From JAZSQZ01 sp045538175 (GTDB lineage: Bacteria; Bacillota; Clostridia; Christensenellales; UBA1242): a DNA stretch of 33,949 bases. The stretch lies in contig JAZSQZ010000006.1 in NCBI GenBank assembly GCA_045538175.1, positions 1 through 33,949 of the forward strand, written 5' to 3'. The notes under the pieces are model-generated. The model saw only the letters and a program-made list of their open reading frames with translations. It did not search any database and was not told the origin of the DNA. Shown here one piece after another: positions 7,527 to 15,844 of this stretch. A program made the position numbers and the translations under genes. How positions within the stretch are numbered: position 1 is the first letter of the stretch; each line of letters opens with the position of its first letter.

Positions 7527-8114
7527 TTATTGTTTTTTTCTTGTATAGAAAATCTCATCAACAAGGCCATATTCTTTTGCTTGCTCAGCAGTCATATAAT
7601 AATCTCTATCGGTATCCTTTTGGACTTTTTCGATAGCTTGACCTGTAACTTCGCTCAAAACATTGTTGATTTTTTCTTTAATGCGTTGGATATGTCTTGC
7701 TTGAATTTCGATATCACTAGCTTGACCTTGAGCACCACCTAAAGGTTGGTGAATCATAATCTCGCTGTTTGGAAGAGCATATCTTTTGCCTTTAGTTCCA
7801 CTTGCAAGTAAAAATGCGCCCATAGATGCTGCAAGACCAATACAAATTGTAGAAACATCACATTTGATGTATCTAATTGTATCGAAAATTGCAAGACCTG
7901 CAGAAACACTTCCACCAGGGCTGTTGATATACAAACTTATATCCTTGTCTGGGTTTTTGCTCTCAAGGTAAATAAGTTGAGCAACAACTGTGTTTGCAAC
8001 AGAGTCGTTAATTTCACCTGTAAGGAAAATAATTCTATCTTCTAGAAGTCTTGAATAGATATCATAACTTCTTTCACCAGAACTAGTCTGATCAACTACC
8101 ATAGGTACTAACAT
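7527..8114 (-). CDS. clpP: ATP-dependent Clp protease proteolytic subunit ClpP
   Basis: ClpP is the barrel-forming serine peptidase partner of ClpX. The 195-residue product carries the catalytic triad at expected places: Ser97 in GLAASMGAF, His122 in MIHQPLGG and Asp171 in DTDRDYYM. The oxyanion-side SPGGSV motif is near residue 65. Length matches the family. ATG at 8114 has TAGGAG 6 bases upstream. It starts 13 bases after tig and precedes clpX, the standard Firmicutes order. I see no CtsR-type heptad operator upstream of tig. Confidence 0.98.
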   Translation of the reverse strand: MLVPMVVDQTSSGERSYDIYSRLLEDRIIFLTGEINDSVANTVVAQLIYLESKNPDKDISLYINSPGGSVSAGLAIFDTIRYIKCDVSTICIGLAASMGAFLLASGTKGKRYALPNSEIMIHQPLGGAQGQASDIEIQARHIQRIKEKINNVLSEVTGQAIEKVQKDTDRDYYMTAEQAKEYGLVDEIFYTRKKQ

Positions 8115-8127
8115 ATTTATCTCCTAA

Positions 8128-9423
8128 TTATGCTAAATTATTATTTTTCTTTAAGAAAGTGATAAGTTTGTTTAACAATAAGCTGTTTTGGAAGTATGCA
8201 AATTGTTCTGGACCCATTTCCTTCTTAATTTCTTCGATAGTTTTCTTTGTTTCGCCATCTAAGACTTTTTCGTTAAATTTCTTTTCAACGTCTTTATCTG
8301 TAACTGCAAGTTTTTCTTTTTCAATGATTTGTTCTAAGACTAATCTTGTTTTTACAGTCTTCTTAGCGTCTTCTCTACGTGATGCCTTAAGTTGTTCGAT
8401 AGTTGAACCTGTGTACATAAGGTATCCTTCTAAGCTTAAACCTTGATATTGAAGGTTTCTTGAGAAATCTTCGATATAATCTTCGAGTTGTTGTTCAACC
8501 ATAACATCAGGAATATTAACTTTGCAGTTTGCAACAACCTTTTCGACTAAGTCGTTTTCTTGTTTTCTTTCTGCTTCAACTTTTGCTTTTTCTTTAAGTT
8601 TTGTTTCGATATCTTTCTTCCAATCAGCAAGAGTTTCGAATTCGCTTACAGAACTTGCAAATTCATCATTAACTTCTGGATATTTCTTTTCTTTGATTGC
8701 TTTAACTGTAACAGCAAAAACTGCTGGTTTACCTTTAAGGCTTTCTTGATGATAATTTTCTGGGAAGTTAACTTTAACGTCTTTGCTATCTCCTACCTTA
8801 AGGCCAACAAGTTGATCTTCAAAGTTGTCAATAAAGCTGTGTGAACCGATTTCCAAATCATAATCAGTTGCTGTGCCACCATCAAATTTAACACCATCAA
8901 TACTTCCTGAGAAGTCAATTGTTGCAATGTCGCCAACTTTAACTGCTCTATCAGTTACTTCTTCGAACTTAACTTGTGATTTAACTGCTTTGTCGATTTC
9001 AGCATCAACATCTTTCTTTGTAACTTTAACTTCTGTTGCTTTAATTTCTAAGCCTTTATATTCGCCCATTTCAACATCAGGTTTACATTGTACAGTAACA
9101 ACTAAAGTTAAACCTTTTTCTTTTGAAATTTCTTTAATGTCAAGGTCTGGTGCTGCAACAGGTTGAATTTCTTTTTCTTTTGAAAGCATTTCAAAATAGT
9201 ATCTATAGAAACTGCCATCGATTGCATCTTCATAGAACATATTTTCACCATAAGTTTTTTCTAAAACTTTTCTTGGTGTGTGACCCTTTCTAAAACCTTG
9301 AACACTGTATTTGCCTTTGTTTTTTTGGTAAGCTTGTTCAACAGCTTCTTCCCATTCTTTTGCATCAAGTGTCATTGTAAGCTCATACTTATTATCTTTG
9401 AGTTCTTTCTTTTCGTATTTCAT
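8128..9423 (-). CDS. tig: Trigger factor, ribosome-associated chaperone and prolyl isomerase
   Basis: Trigger factor binds beside the ribosomal exit tunnel (L23) and shields nascent chains. The 431-residue product has the ribosome-binding signature GFRKGHTP at residues 43-50. An FKBP-type isomerase domain follows at about 155-245 (DFSGSIDGVKFDGG), then a helical C-terminal arm domain. Length is typical. ATG at 9423 has AAGGAG 6 bases upstream. It is the first gene of tig-clpP-clpX-engB and has a good promoter about 80 bases upstream. Confidence 0.97.
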   Translation of the reverse strand: MKYEKKELKDNKYELTMTLDAKEWEEAVEQAYQKNKGKYSVQGFRKGHTPRKVLEKTYGENMFYEDAIDGSFYRYYFEMLSKEKEIQPVAAPDLDIKEISKEKGLTLVVTVQCKPDVEMGEYKGLEIKATEVKVTKKDVDAEIDKAVKSQVKFEEVTDRAVKVGDIATIDFSGSIDGVKFDGGTATDYDLEIGSHSFIDNFEDQLVGLKVGDSKDVKVNFPENYHQESLKGKPAVFAVTVKAIKEKKYPEVNDEFASSVSEFETLADWKKDIETKLKEKAKVEAERKQENDLVEKVVANCKVNIPDVMVEQQLEDYIEDFSRNLQYQGLSLEGYLMYTGSTIEQLKASRREDAKKTVKTRLVLEQIIEKEKLAVTDKDVEKKFNEKVLDGETKKTIEEIKKEMGPEQFAYFQNSLLLNKLITFLKKNNNLA

Positions 9424-9500
9424 ATATTTCTCCTTAAAATTTTGACATCAATGTTTAGCATTTTGGCATAAAATAAAAGATGTCCGTGTAAAACAATAAT

Positions 9501-9530
9501 ATTGTACCACAAGACACCTATAAATTACAA
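9501..9530 (-). promoter_or_regulatory. Promoter of the tig-clpP-clpX-engB operon
   Basis: On the minus strand, TTGTAA (9525-9530) and TACAAT (9501-9506) are 18 bases apart, matching sigma-A well. The predicted leader is about 70 bases. No CtsR or CIRCE operator is visible. Confidence 0.6.
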
Positions 9531-9584
9531 GTTAAATTATTAGCATTTTTAGATTTTTTTAAAATATAATATCGTTTTTTGTCC

Positions 9585-9965
9585 TTAAATAAACAAGATT
9601 CTTATTGCCATAAAAACAAAAACTGCGCCTAGTATATAGCACATAACTGCTGGAGTTAAAGCATCAAGTTTTGAAAGCATTTTTTTCTTTAAAGGTTTTT
9701 CTTTTGTTTGGTTTGGCATCATATAAACATCTTCGTCGTAGTCATACTCTCTTGCGTCAAAATAATTATCTTCTTCGTCGACATCTAAACGCTTGTTATA
9801 GTGCCTATGGAACTTTGCACCAAGAGTAAAACAACCACCTGCAATTATTGCAGAACCTATCACAATACACCACAAACTCAAAGTTCCAAAAAAACATACA
9901 ATAATACCTAAAAGAAGTTGAGATATAATGGCAATATTTAATTTTGACTTAAAAAATTTTTTCAT
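9585..9965 (-). CDS. Small membrane protein of unknown function (126 residues)
   Basis: No family recognised. Two hydrophobic segments lie at about 11-28 and 31-47 and one at about 107-125, with a hydrophilic loop between. That loop contains a strongly acidic, tyrosine-rich patch (residues about 60-82, EYDYDEDVYM) and then a basic patch (KEKPLKKK). The start is ATG 9965 with AAGGGTG upstream, overlapping the end of the preceding gene's stop region. It lies 9 bases after the 92-residue membrane protein, so the two are probably co-transcribed. Confidence 0.7.
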   Translation of the reverse strand: MKKFFKSKLNIAIISQLLLGIIVCFFGTLSLWCIVIGSAIIAGGCFTLGAKFHRHYNKRLDVDEEDNYFDAREYDYDEDVYMMPNQTKEKPLKKKMLSKLDALTPAVMCYILGAVFVFMAIRILFI

Positions 9966-9974
9966 CTTACACCC

Positions 9975-10253
9975 TTACCAAATAAAGTAGAAACAAATGA
10001 TTACAACTATACAAACAACATAAAAAATCATAAATGTTTTGCTTCTTTTACTTTTTGCATAAAAGAAACCCAACATTGCTGTTGCAATCATACTAAAAAT
10101 AAATGAAATCGTATTACACCAAGCAATAATGTCAGATGCAACATCTGGGAATATTTTTGAGAGTGTAAATCTTACAATTAAAGCAATCGCCACCGCGCAA
10201 ATAGCGATATACCCTATCAAATTAACAAATTTTTTTGTACTTACGTTTGACAT
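9975..10253 (-). CDS. Small three-segment membrane protein (92 residues)
   Basis: No family recognised. Three hydrophobic segments lie at about 11-33, 40-64 and 70-91, leaving almost no soluble part. ATG at 10253 has a GAGGTAAAG site upstream. It is the first gene of a two-gene unit with the 126-residue membrane protein and has a promoter-like sequence just upstream. It could be a small regulator or partner of a larger membrane complex, but nothing in the sequence says which. Confidence 0.7.
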   Translation of the reverse strand: MSNVSTKKFVNLIGYIAICAVAIALIVRFTLSKIFPDVASDIIAWCNTISFIFSMIATAMLGFFYAKSKRSKTFMIFYVVCIVVIICFYFIW

Positions 10254-10271
10254 TTCTTTACCTCAAATAAC

Positions 10272-10299
10272 ATTATAATAAAATTTGCAAAATTGTAAA
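10272..10299 (-). promoter_or_regulatory. Predicted promoter of the two small membrane protein genes
   Basis: On the minus strand, TTTACA (10294-10299) and TATAAT (10272-10277) are separated by 16 bases. It lies 19 bases before the start codon and directly after the rluD stop, so the pair can be expressed apart from lspA-rluD. Confidence 0.5.
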
Positions 10300-10300
10300 A

Positions 10301-11215
10301 CTAGTTTAGGAATTTATTTAGAAAATCTTCAAAATAATCAGGAAGGTCTGCCACAAATTCCATCTTTTCTTTTGTTTTAGGATGAGTAAACTCTAACTTG
10401 TATGCGTGTAAAAGTTGACCGTTTAAAAAATCAAATCTTTCGTCCTTTCTACCATACAATGGGTCTCCTACAATAGGGTGACCCAAGTGGGATGCGTGTA
10501 CTCTTATTTGATGGGTCCTTCCTGTTTTTAATTCAAATTCTACATAAGAAAAACCCTTAACTGTTTTAAGTATTTTATATTTTGTTATCGCAAGGCGTCC
10601 TTCTCCTTCTCTTACAACAAAAATCTTTTGATGTTCGGTTTTGCCCCTTGCAAGATAATTTTCTATAATACCTTCGTCTTCTCTAAACTTTCCATAAATA
10701 ATTGCCCTATAGACCCTATGGCACTCTTTTGTTTGAATTTGTTTTTGCAAATCTAAATGTGCTTTATCATTTTTTGCAATTACAATAAGTCCAGATGTGT
10801 CTTTATCAAGTCTATGTACAATACCAGGTCTAATCTCACCATTTATAGAACTAAGTTTGTTTATATGATACATTATAGCATTTACAAGTGTCCCAGAATA
10901 ATAACCCCTTGCAGGATGTACAACCATACCTTGTTTTTTGTTTATTACTGCCAAATCATCATCTTCATAGACAATATCAAGTGGAATGTCTTCAGCCACA
11001 ATATCAGTTGAAACAACATCTTCTATCTCAACTTCGATTTTGTCATCAAGTTTAACTTTATAACCTGCCTTTACAACCTTTCCGTTTACAAAAACCTTAT
11101 CGTTATCAATAAGGGTTTTTATATAACTTCTTGTCCTATCATTAAGTTTTTCAAGCAAAAAGTTATCAAGTCTGCTTCCTGCAACATCTACGGTAAATTC
11201 ATAATTATTTGCCAT
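10301..11215 (-). CDS. rluD: RluD-family 23S rRNA pseudouridine synthase with S4 domain
   Basis: This enzyme isomerises uridines in 23S rRNA (the RluD family acts on helix 69 or nearby). The 304-residue product has an N-terminal S4 RNA-binding domain (about 12-65) and the RluA/RluD catalytic block GIVHRLDKDTSG, with catalytic Asp137. The RTHQIRVH motif follows near residue 235. Length matches RluD/YlyB. The ATG at 11215 overlaps the end of lspA by 11 bases; the lspA-rluD pairing is common in Firmicutes. A second, S4-less member of the superfamily is at 23639. The exact target base is inferred from family only. Confidence 0.93.
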   Translation of the reverse strand: MANNYEFTVDVAGSRLDNFLLEKLNDRTRSYIKTLIDNDKVFVNGKVVKAGYKVKLDDKIEVEIEDVVSTDIVAEDIPLDIVYEDDDLAVINKKQGMVVHPARGYYSGTLVNAIMYHINKLSSINGEIRPGIVHRLDKDTSGLIVIAKNDKAHLDLQKQIQTKECHRVYRAIIYGKFREDEGIIENYLARGKTEHQKIFVVREGEGRLAITKYKILKTVKGFSYVEFELKTGRTHQIRVHASHLGHPIVGDPLYGRKDERFDFLNGQLLHAYKLEFTHPKTKEKMEFVADLPDYFEDFLNKFLN

Positions 11216-11813
11216 TTTTATTTACCGTCCTTTGTTTATTTTGTTTTACAGTTTTAGATTCTGTTGCTACGTTTTTATCTGCCTTTACTTCTTTATCAAC
11301 TTTTACTGTCTTTTTAGTATCAACTAAAACCTCTTTTGTATCTTGATTTTCCTTTTTCTCTTCTTTTGGTTTTAAAAAGAAAATAACATAAATTGCAATC
11401 AAAATAATACCAACAATTAAAAATGTGTCAGCGATATTAAATGTAGGATATGTTTCCCAAAATTCAAAGAAAATAAAATCTCTAACACCACCAAGGAAAA
11501 TTCTGTCAATCAAATTTCCAACAGCACCACCTATAACAAAAGAAATACCAACATTATACAAATTGTTTTCAAACTTAGAAAAGAAATCAAAAACGGCAAT
11601 ACCGATTATGAATACAATTGTAAAAGCAATTAAAAGCCAAGTGTGGTCTGATAAAACGCTCCAAGCAGCACCTGTGTTAAGGCCTACAGAGCGTGTTCCA
11701 AACACATATGGTATTATGGTATAATCTGTTGCATAAAAAATCTCCTTGGTTATCAAATCAAGGCAAATTACACCTAAAACAATTGCTAGTTTAATAAAGT
11801 GAAATTTTTTCAT
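11205..11813 (-). CDS. lspA: Lipoprotein signal peptidase LspA with lysine-rich C-terminal tail
   Basis: LspA is the membrane aspartyl protease that cleaves signal peptides from diacylglyceryl-modified prolipoproteins. Four membrane segments lie within residues 1-147. The catalytic aspartates are Asp103 in GNLIDR and Asp129 in FNIAD, and the upstream NTGAAW motif is at about 46-51. The usual length is about 150-170 residues. Here residues 148-202 form a charged Lys/Glu/Thr/Val-rich cytoplasmic tail with no recognisable domain. ATG at 11813 has AGGAAAA upstream. It leads an lspA-rluD pair. Confidence 0.96.
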   Translation of the reverse strand: MKKFHFIKLAIVLGVICLDLITKEIFYATDYTIIPYVFGTRSVGLNTGAAWSVLSDHTWLLIAFTIVFIIGIAVFDFFSKFENNLYNVGISFVIGGAVGNLIDRIFLGGVRDFIFFEFWETYPTFNIADTFLIVGIILIAIYVIFFLKPKEEKKENQDTKEVLVDTKKTVKVDKEVKADKNVATESKTVKQNKQRTVNKNGK

Positions 11814-11832
11814 AATTTTTCCTAATACAACA

Positions 11833-11868
11833 ATTATACATTATAGATCATTTTTTTTAAAACAAAAA
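11833..11868 (-). promoter_or_regulatory. Possible lspA promoter
   Basis: Two minus-strand TATAAT hexamers lie at 11840-11845 and 11833-11838. The hexamer 17 bases upstream of the first is TTTTTG, a poor -35 that overlaps the sepF terminator stem. The -10 is convincing, the -35 is not. Confidence 0.35.
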
Positions 11869-11890
11869 GCGACTGTTTTTGTCGCTTTTT
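11857..11890 (-). terminator. Intrinsic terminator of sepF
   Basis: Ten-base arms AAAAAGCGAC (11864-11873) and its complement (11881-11890) enclose a 7-base loop. The stem begins at the last base of the sepF stop codon, with T-rich sequence after it on the minus strand. Confidence 0.85.
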
Positions 11891-12360
11891 TAATTTTTGT
11901 TATCTTCTGTTTGTGTCATAATATTGACCCCTTCAGGAGTTAAAACAAACAAATCCCCTTGAAGTCTTTTTATACTACCACGAAGTGCATACACTGCACC
12001 ACTTAAAAAGTCTAAGATTTTTTCTGCATCGTTTGGTTGAAGTTTGCCAAGGTCAACAATGCAAGGCTCCTTTCTTCTTAAACACTCAATTAAAATTTTT
12101 ATATCCTTATTTTCTTTTGGTGCGTATATTACCACATTGCCACCCCCTGTTGGAAATGTTGGGATAGAATTTGCTGTTGTGTTTTCGTTTAAACTTGAAA
12201 CAGAAAAAGACTTAGCAAGGCCTTTATCAAAGTTTGAATACTTTTCTTGCTTAGGTTGTGGCTCAGCTACGACTGTTGTTGTGGCTGACTTTTTTTCCTT
12301 TTTGGTTTCGTTTTCGTCCTTAAATCCCATACCTTTAAAAATATAATTAAAAAGCCCCAT
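11890..12360 (-). CDS. sepF: Cell division protein SepF
   Basis: SepF bundles FtsZ filaments and tethers them to the membrane. The 156-residue product has an amphipathic-looking N-terminus (MGLFNYIFKGMGF), a variable linker rich in Lys/Thr/Pro (about 15-70), and a C-terminal SepF domain. Core signatures are the stretches IVDLGKLQPNDAEKILDF and LSGAVYALRGSIKRL followed by LTPEGV. ATG at 12360 has TAGGAGAAA upstream. In many Firmicutes sepF lies downstream of ftsZ in a ylm cluster; here it stands alone, with its own promoter and terminator and away from the dcw genes at 1-3875. Confidence 0.95.
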   Translation of the reverse strand: MGLFNYIFKGMGFKDENETKKEKKSATTTVVAEPQPKQEKYSNFDKGLAKSFSVSSLNENTTANSIPTFPTGGGNVVIYAPKENKDIKILIECLRRKEPCIVDLGKLQPNDAEKILDFLSGAVYALRGSIKRLQGDLFVLTPEGVNIMTQTEDNKN

Positions 12361-12378
12361 AATTTCTCCTACAAAATT

Positions 12379-12407
12379 AGAATATCAAATTTTAAAAACT
12401 AAATCAA
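12379..12407 (-). promoter_or_regulatory. Predicted sepF promoter
   Basis: On the minus strand, TTGATT (12402-12407) and TATTCT (12379-12384) are 17 bases apart. The leader would be only about 12 bases, just enough to hold the ribosome site. Confidence 0.45.
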
Positions 12408-12461
12408 CAAAATAAACTAGTTTGTATAAATAAAAACTACTTAACCAATATTTTATCCCAT

Positions 12462-13049
12462 TTATAATACAAATTCTCTGCCATGACCTGGATAAATCGT
12501 AAAACCAGAAAATGTCTCACTTATCATTTTTAAAGACTCTCTAAGTTTTTTCGAACTGCCGGTCGGCAAATCTGTTCTTCCATAAGTGCCATAAAAAATT
12601 GTGTCACCACTGAACAAAATTTCTTGTCCAAATTTAAGGCAGACCCCACAGTCAGTATGCCCCGGTGTTTGATACACACAAACAGGATAATCATCAATAA
12701 AATCAAGGCAATCATCGTTTTTTACGAACGAAAAGTCGAAACCCGTTAGTCGTGTTTTATAAACAAGTCCAAAAACATTGCAACAATTTGTTTCTGCATT
12801 GTTTAATTTATCAAAACATTCTTTTGTTGCATAAACTTTTACCTTAAATTTTTCAACAATTTCATCAAGGTTTGCAACGTGGTCATAGTGCCCATGTGTC
12901 AAAAAAACAGCAACTAGTTTTCTTTCTCCTAAACACTTATTTATTTGCTCAACCGAGCATGCTGCATCAATTAAAACTGCCTTATCATTATCCATTACAA
13001 GATATGTATTGTTATCACAAGGACCACTAAAAATTGTTTTTATTTCCAC
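12462..13049 (-). CDS. Metallo-beta-lactamase-fold hydrolase (glyoxalase II-like)
   Basis: This is a zinc-dependent hydrolase of the compact class often annotated as hydroxyacylglutathione hydrolase-like. The 195-residue product has the metal-binding THGHYDH motif near residues 51-57, a second histidine in QTPGHTDCG near 129, and an aspartate in FSGDTIFYGTYGRTDL near 148. The final histidine is in YPGHG near 187. The start is GTG at 13049, with AAGGAG about 6 bases upstream, and it lies 2 bases after the ABC gene's stop. It is the last gene of the five-gene run starting at 19108. Its substrate is unknown. Confidence 0.9.
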   Translation of the reverse strand: MEIKTIFSGPCDNNTYLVMDNDKAVLIDAACSVEQINKCLGERKLVAVFLTHGHYDHVANLDEIVEKFKVKVYATKECFDKLNNAETNCCNVFGLVYKTRLTGFDFSFVKNDDCLDFIDDYPVCVYQTPGHTDCGVCLKFGQEILFSGDTIFYGTYGRTDLPTGSSKKLRESLKMISETFSGFTIYPGHGREFVL

Positions 13050-13051
13050 AA

Positions 13052-15844
13052 CTATCTCCTTCTTATTACATCTATCGGTTTCATTTTTACAAATTTAATT
13101 AAAGGTAAAACAATACTCAAAACACCTATTGCAAGTGTTGTAATTGCTACAATAAGTGCAGGTACAACACCCATTGTTAAGAGTGAAATTTTGCTTATCG
13201 ACATTGAGTGTAGATACCCCATAAAACCAGACACGAGCAAACTGTTTAGTCCCATTGTGCCAAGCCACATAAACAAAATTGAAAACAAGATTACACACAA
13301 AAGTACAACAGCAACTTCAAGTAAAAATATTTTTAGGATATCAAAACCACTTGCACCGATTGCTCTAAACAAACCTATCTCTTTTTGTCTTTGCATAATA
13401 CTGTGTCCAACAAAATTAACAAGCAAAATTACTGAGAAAATTGCCAAAATTAGTGCCACCCACTTTATAACAAGAGAAAAAATTGCAAAAATATTATTAA
13501 CCAAATATATGTTTTTTGATATCTCTGTTTGGTGGTACATATAGTTATTGTTAACTGCTTTTATAAGTTTATATGCTAAGTTATAATCACTTGGTAAGTT
13601 TACATACATACCCACTTTTGACATATGGGTGATGTTAAATTGTTTTATAAAACTGTTGTTTGCAATACCCCTTAAAACAGTTGATACAACTTCGCTGTTT
13701 ATGTTTAAACCTTCTAAATTATCTGTTGAAAAATCATAAACACCTACAACGATTGCGTCAATTTCGTTGTATGGATTTCCACTTCCGTCAAGGGGTTCGA
13801 ACTCCCCTATTTTTATTCTAAGGCTCCCTTCACTTATAGAATCAAAATCAAAGTCGCTTATTGTTTTTAAATCTTCATCAAAAACATTGTTATATTCTTC
13901 AATAGACAAAACTATTGCATTGTTATAATTTTTAATCAAACTAAATGCATTTTTACTAAAAAGTTTGTTTACGGCCAATTCCCTTTCAGTTTCTGTTTTT
14001 GTATCTAAACCAAACAAAGAATAAAAACCTTCAACATCAAACATATAACCTATTGATGACAAGTTTGTATCAATTAGAGTATTTGCAACATATTCTCCAT
14101 TTTGTTTTTTAATCTTATAATTTTCTATTGCAGAATATTTTATTGTTTCTACAATATAATCCCTTATAAGATTTTCATTTGGAGTATATAAAACAGAATA
14201 GTAATTTTTGACATCATTTACAAAGGCATCATACTTTTCGTGAATAGTAAAAGTGTTAGGGTCAGTTTCAAATTGGTTTATTAAGTCTTTGTATTTTTCC
14301 TTATACCCGGTTTCAATTACGCCTAAAACCTTAATTTTAAACCCTAAAACGTCACAAATCTCATAACCTATAATATCATTATAATCAAACTTTAAATCAA
14401 GATTATTATCTTCGACAACTCTTAGTCTAATCAAAGAGTCTGCAAGATAATCCGTAATCGCAACAGCATTTGAAGTTTTAGACGGATATTCCCCTAAAAT
14501 TGATGCTTTATCTAAAAAGTCTGTTAAATTTTCTTTATTTGTCACAAGCAATCCATTTGTTTTTGTCACATATGGAGAAACTAGTTCTTTTCCTACTACT
14601 GAAAGAATTGTTGAAAGAACATCGTCGCTAGTTATTTTTCCAAATTGAAACTTGGCAGAGTATAAATAATCTATATTTCCACTATACGCATTTTCAACTG
14701 CCATGATACTTTGTAGACTAATTGTTTTTTCTGCGTTGTTATTAAACGAATTAAGCGTAGAGCTGTACTCCCCCTGTTTTAACACAATATTTGTTATATT
14801 ATTGTTTTTAAAACTCTTTACTGAAGAATCAATTATGTTGTAACTATTAAAAATTTGCCCTAGACCAAATAAAGACATCGCAACAATCATAAGAAGAATT
14901 GTAAAAACAAGTCTTATAGGTTTTATAAAAAGATTTTTGGTTGCAACACGAAAAACATATTTTGGTGATATTTTGTATTGCTTTAGGTTAATTTGTTGCG
15001 TTTTTTTGCTTTCTTTTGAACTTCTATTTGATTTTTTATCCTTCTTAACAACAATCTCTGCCTTATTTTCTAAGACATATTTATTTATCTTTTTAATTTC
15101 GTTTGCAGTTAACTTTTTATCTTTTGGAAGATACACCTTGTCTTCTTTATAGACAATTTTGTTGTCTTTATCTGTATATTCTTCGTCTTTTACAACTTTA
15201 CCGTCACTTAAAGTAATGATTCTATCTGCATATTTTTTTGCGAATTCTTCATCATGACTTACAACTACGACAAGTTTATCTTTTGATAGTTTTTTAAGAG
15301 TACTAAATATATCTTTTGAAAGGCTTGTATCTAAGTTTCCTGTTGGTTCGTCACACAAAACAATGTTTGGGTCTTTTACAATTGCACGTGCTATTGCAAC
15401 CCTTTGTTTTTGACCACCACTGATTTCGTATGGTTTTCTATCTTTAATGTCTTCGATTTTAAGTTGTTTTAAAACATCGTTTACTTTTTTATGGTCAGCT
15501 TCTCTGTTTTGAAGGTTTAATGCAAGCAAAATATTATCAAAAACAGAAAAATCTTCTAGCATATTACACTCTTGAAAAACAAAACCTACACAAGTGTTTC
15601 TATATGCGTCAAGTTGTATTTGTGTAAACGACGCAAGGGATTTATTGTTTAAAAGTATGTCGCCACCGTCGCACACATCTAAACCACCGATAAGGTTAAG
15701 CAAAGTTGACTTACCACTACCACTCTTTCCCAAAATAAAAACCATGCCACAACTTGGGAGTGATAAATTCACTCCTTTTATTGCGACACAGCTTTCGTTT
15801 TTATTTATAATGTAAGTCTTGTTTACTTCCCTTAAATCAAGCAT
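13052..15844 (-). CDS. Fused MacB/FtsX-type ABC transporter (ATPase plus permease)
   Basis: A single 930-residue chain carries both halves of a transporter. The ATPase domain (about 1-225) has Walker A GKSGSGKST at 39-47, the signature ISGGQKQRV from 141, Walker B IVLCDE at 161-166 and the H-loop His197. It belongs to the LolD/MacB/BceA class. A lysine-rich linker follows (225-300), then one membrane segment at about 308-332. A large external domain of about 450 residues comes next, and three membrane segments of the FtsX type (about 785-925) close the protein. Such transporters act as mechanotransmitters or export peptides or lipoproteins rather than importing. It overlaps the kinase gene by one base (TAATG) and precedes the hydrolase by 2 bases. 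The cargo is unknown. Confidence 0.93.
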   Translation of the reverse strand: MLDLREVNKTYIINKNESCVAIKGVNLSLPSCGMVFILGKSGSGKSTLLNLIGGLDVCDGGDILLNNKSLASFTQIQLDAYRNTCVGFVFQECNMLEDFSVFDNILLALNLQNREADHKKVNDVLKQLKIEDIKDRKPYEISGGQKQRVAIARAIVKDPNIVLCDEPTGNLDTSLSKDIFSTLKKLSKDKLVVVVSHDEEFAKKYADRIITLSDGKVVKDEEYTDKDNKIVYKEDKVYLPKDKKLTANEIKKINKYVLENKAEIVVKKDKKSNRSSKESKKTQQINLKQYKISPKYVFRVATKNLFIKPIRLVFTILLMIVAMSLFGLGQIFNSYNIIDSSVKSFKNNNITNIVLKQGEYSSTLNSFNNNAEKTISLQSIMAVENAYSGNIDYLYSAKFQFGKITSDDVLSTILSVVGKELVSPYVTKTNGLLVTNKENLTDFLDKASILGEYPSKTSNAVAITDYLADSLIRLRVVEDNNLDLKFDYNDIIGYEICDVLGFKIKVLGVIETGYKEKYKDLINQFETDPNTFTIHEKYDAFVNDVKNYYSVLYTPNENLIRDYIVETIKYSAIENYKIKKQNGEYVANTLIDTNLSSIGYMFDVEGFYSLFGLDTKTETERELAVNKLFSKNAFSLIKNYNNAIVLSIEEYNNVFDEDLKTISDFDFDSISEGSLRIKIGEFEPLDGSGNPYNEIDAIVVGVYDFSTDNLEGLNINSEVVSTVLRGIANNSFIKQFNITHMSKVGMYVNLPSDYNLAYKLIKAVNNNYMYHQTEISKNIYLVNNIFAIFSLVIKWVALILAIFSVILLVNFVGHSIMQRQKEIGLFRAIGASGFDILKIFLLEVAVVLLCVILFSILFMWLGTMGLNSLLVSGFMGYLHSMSISKISLLTMGVVPALIVAITTLAIGVLSIVLPLIKFVKMKPIDVIRRR

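Noticed and set aside
9424..9584. Search for a CtsR heptad operator upstream of tig-clpP
   Set aside because: No GGTCAAA-type direct repeat is visible; only a plain sigma-A promoter is supported.
13791..13808. GGGGTTCGAACTCCCC, resembling the T arm of a tRNA
   Set aside because: It lies inside the open reading frame of the fused ABC transporter, and no acceptor, D or anticodon arms can be built around it.
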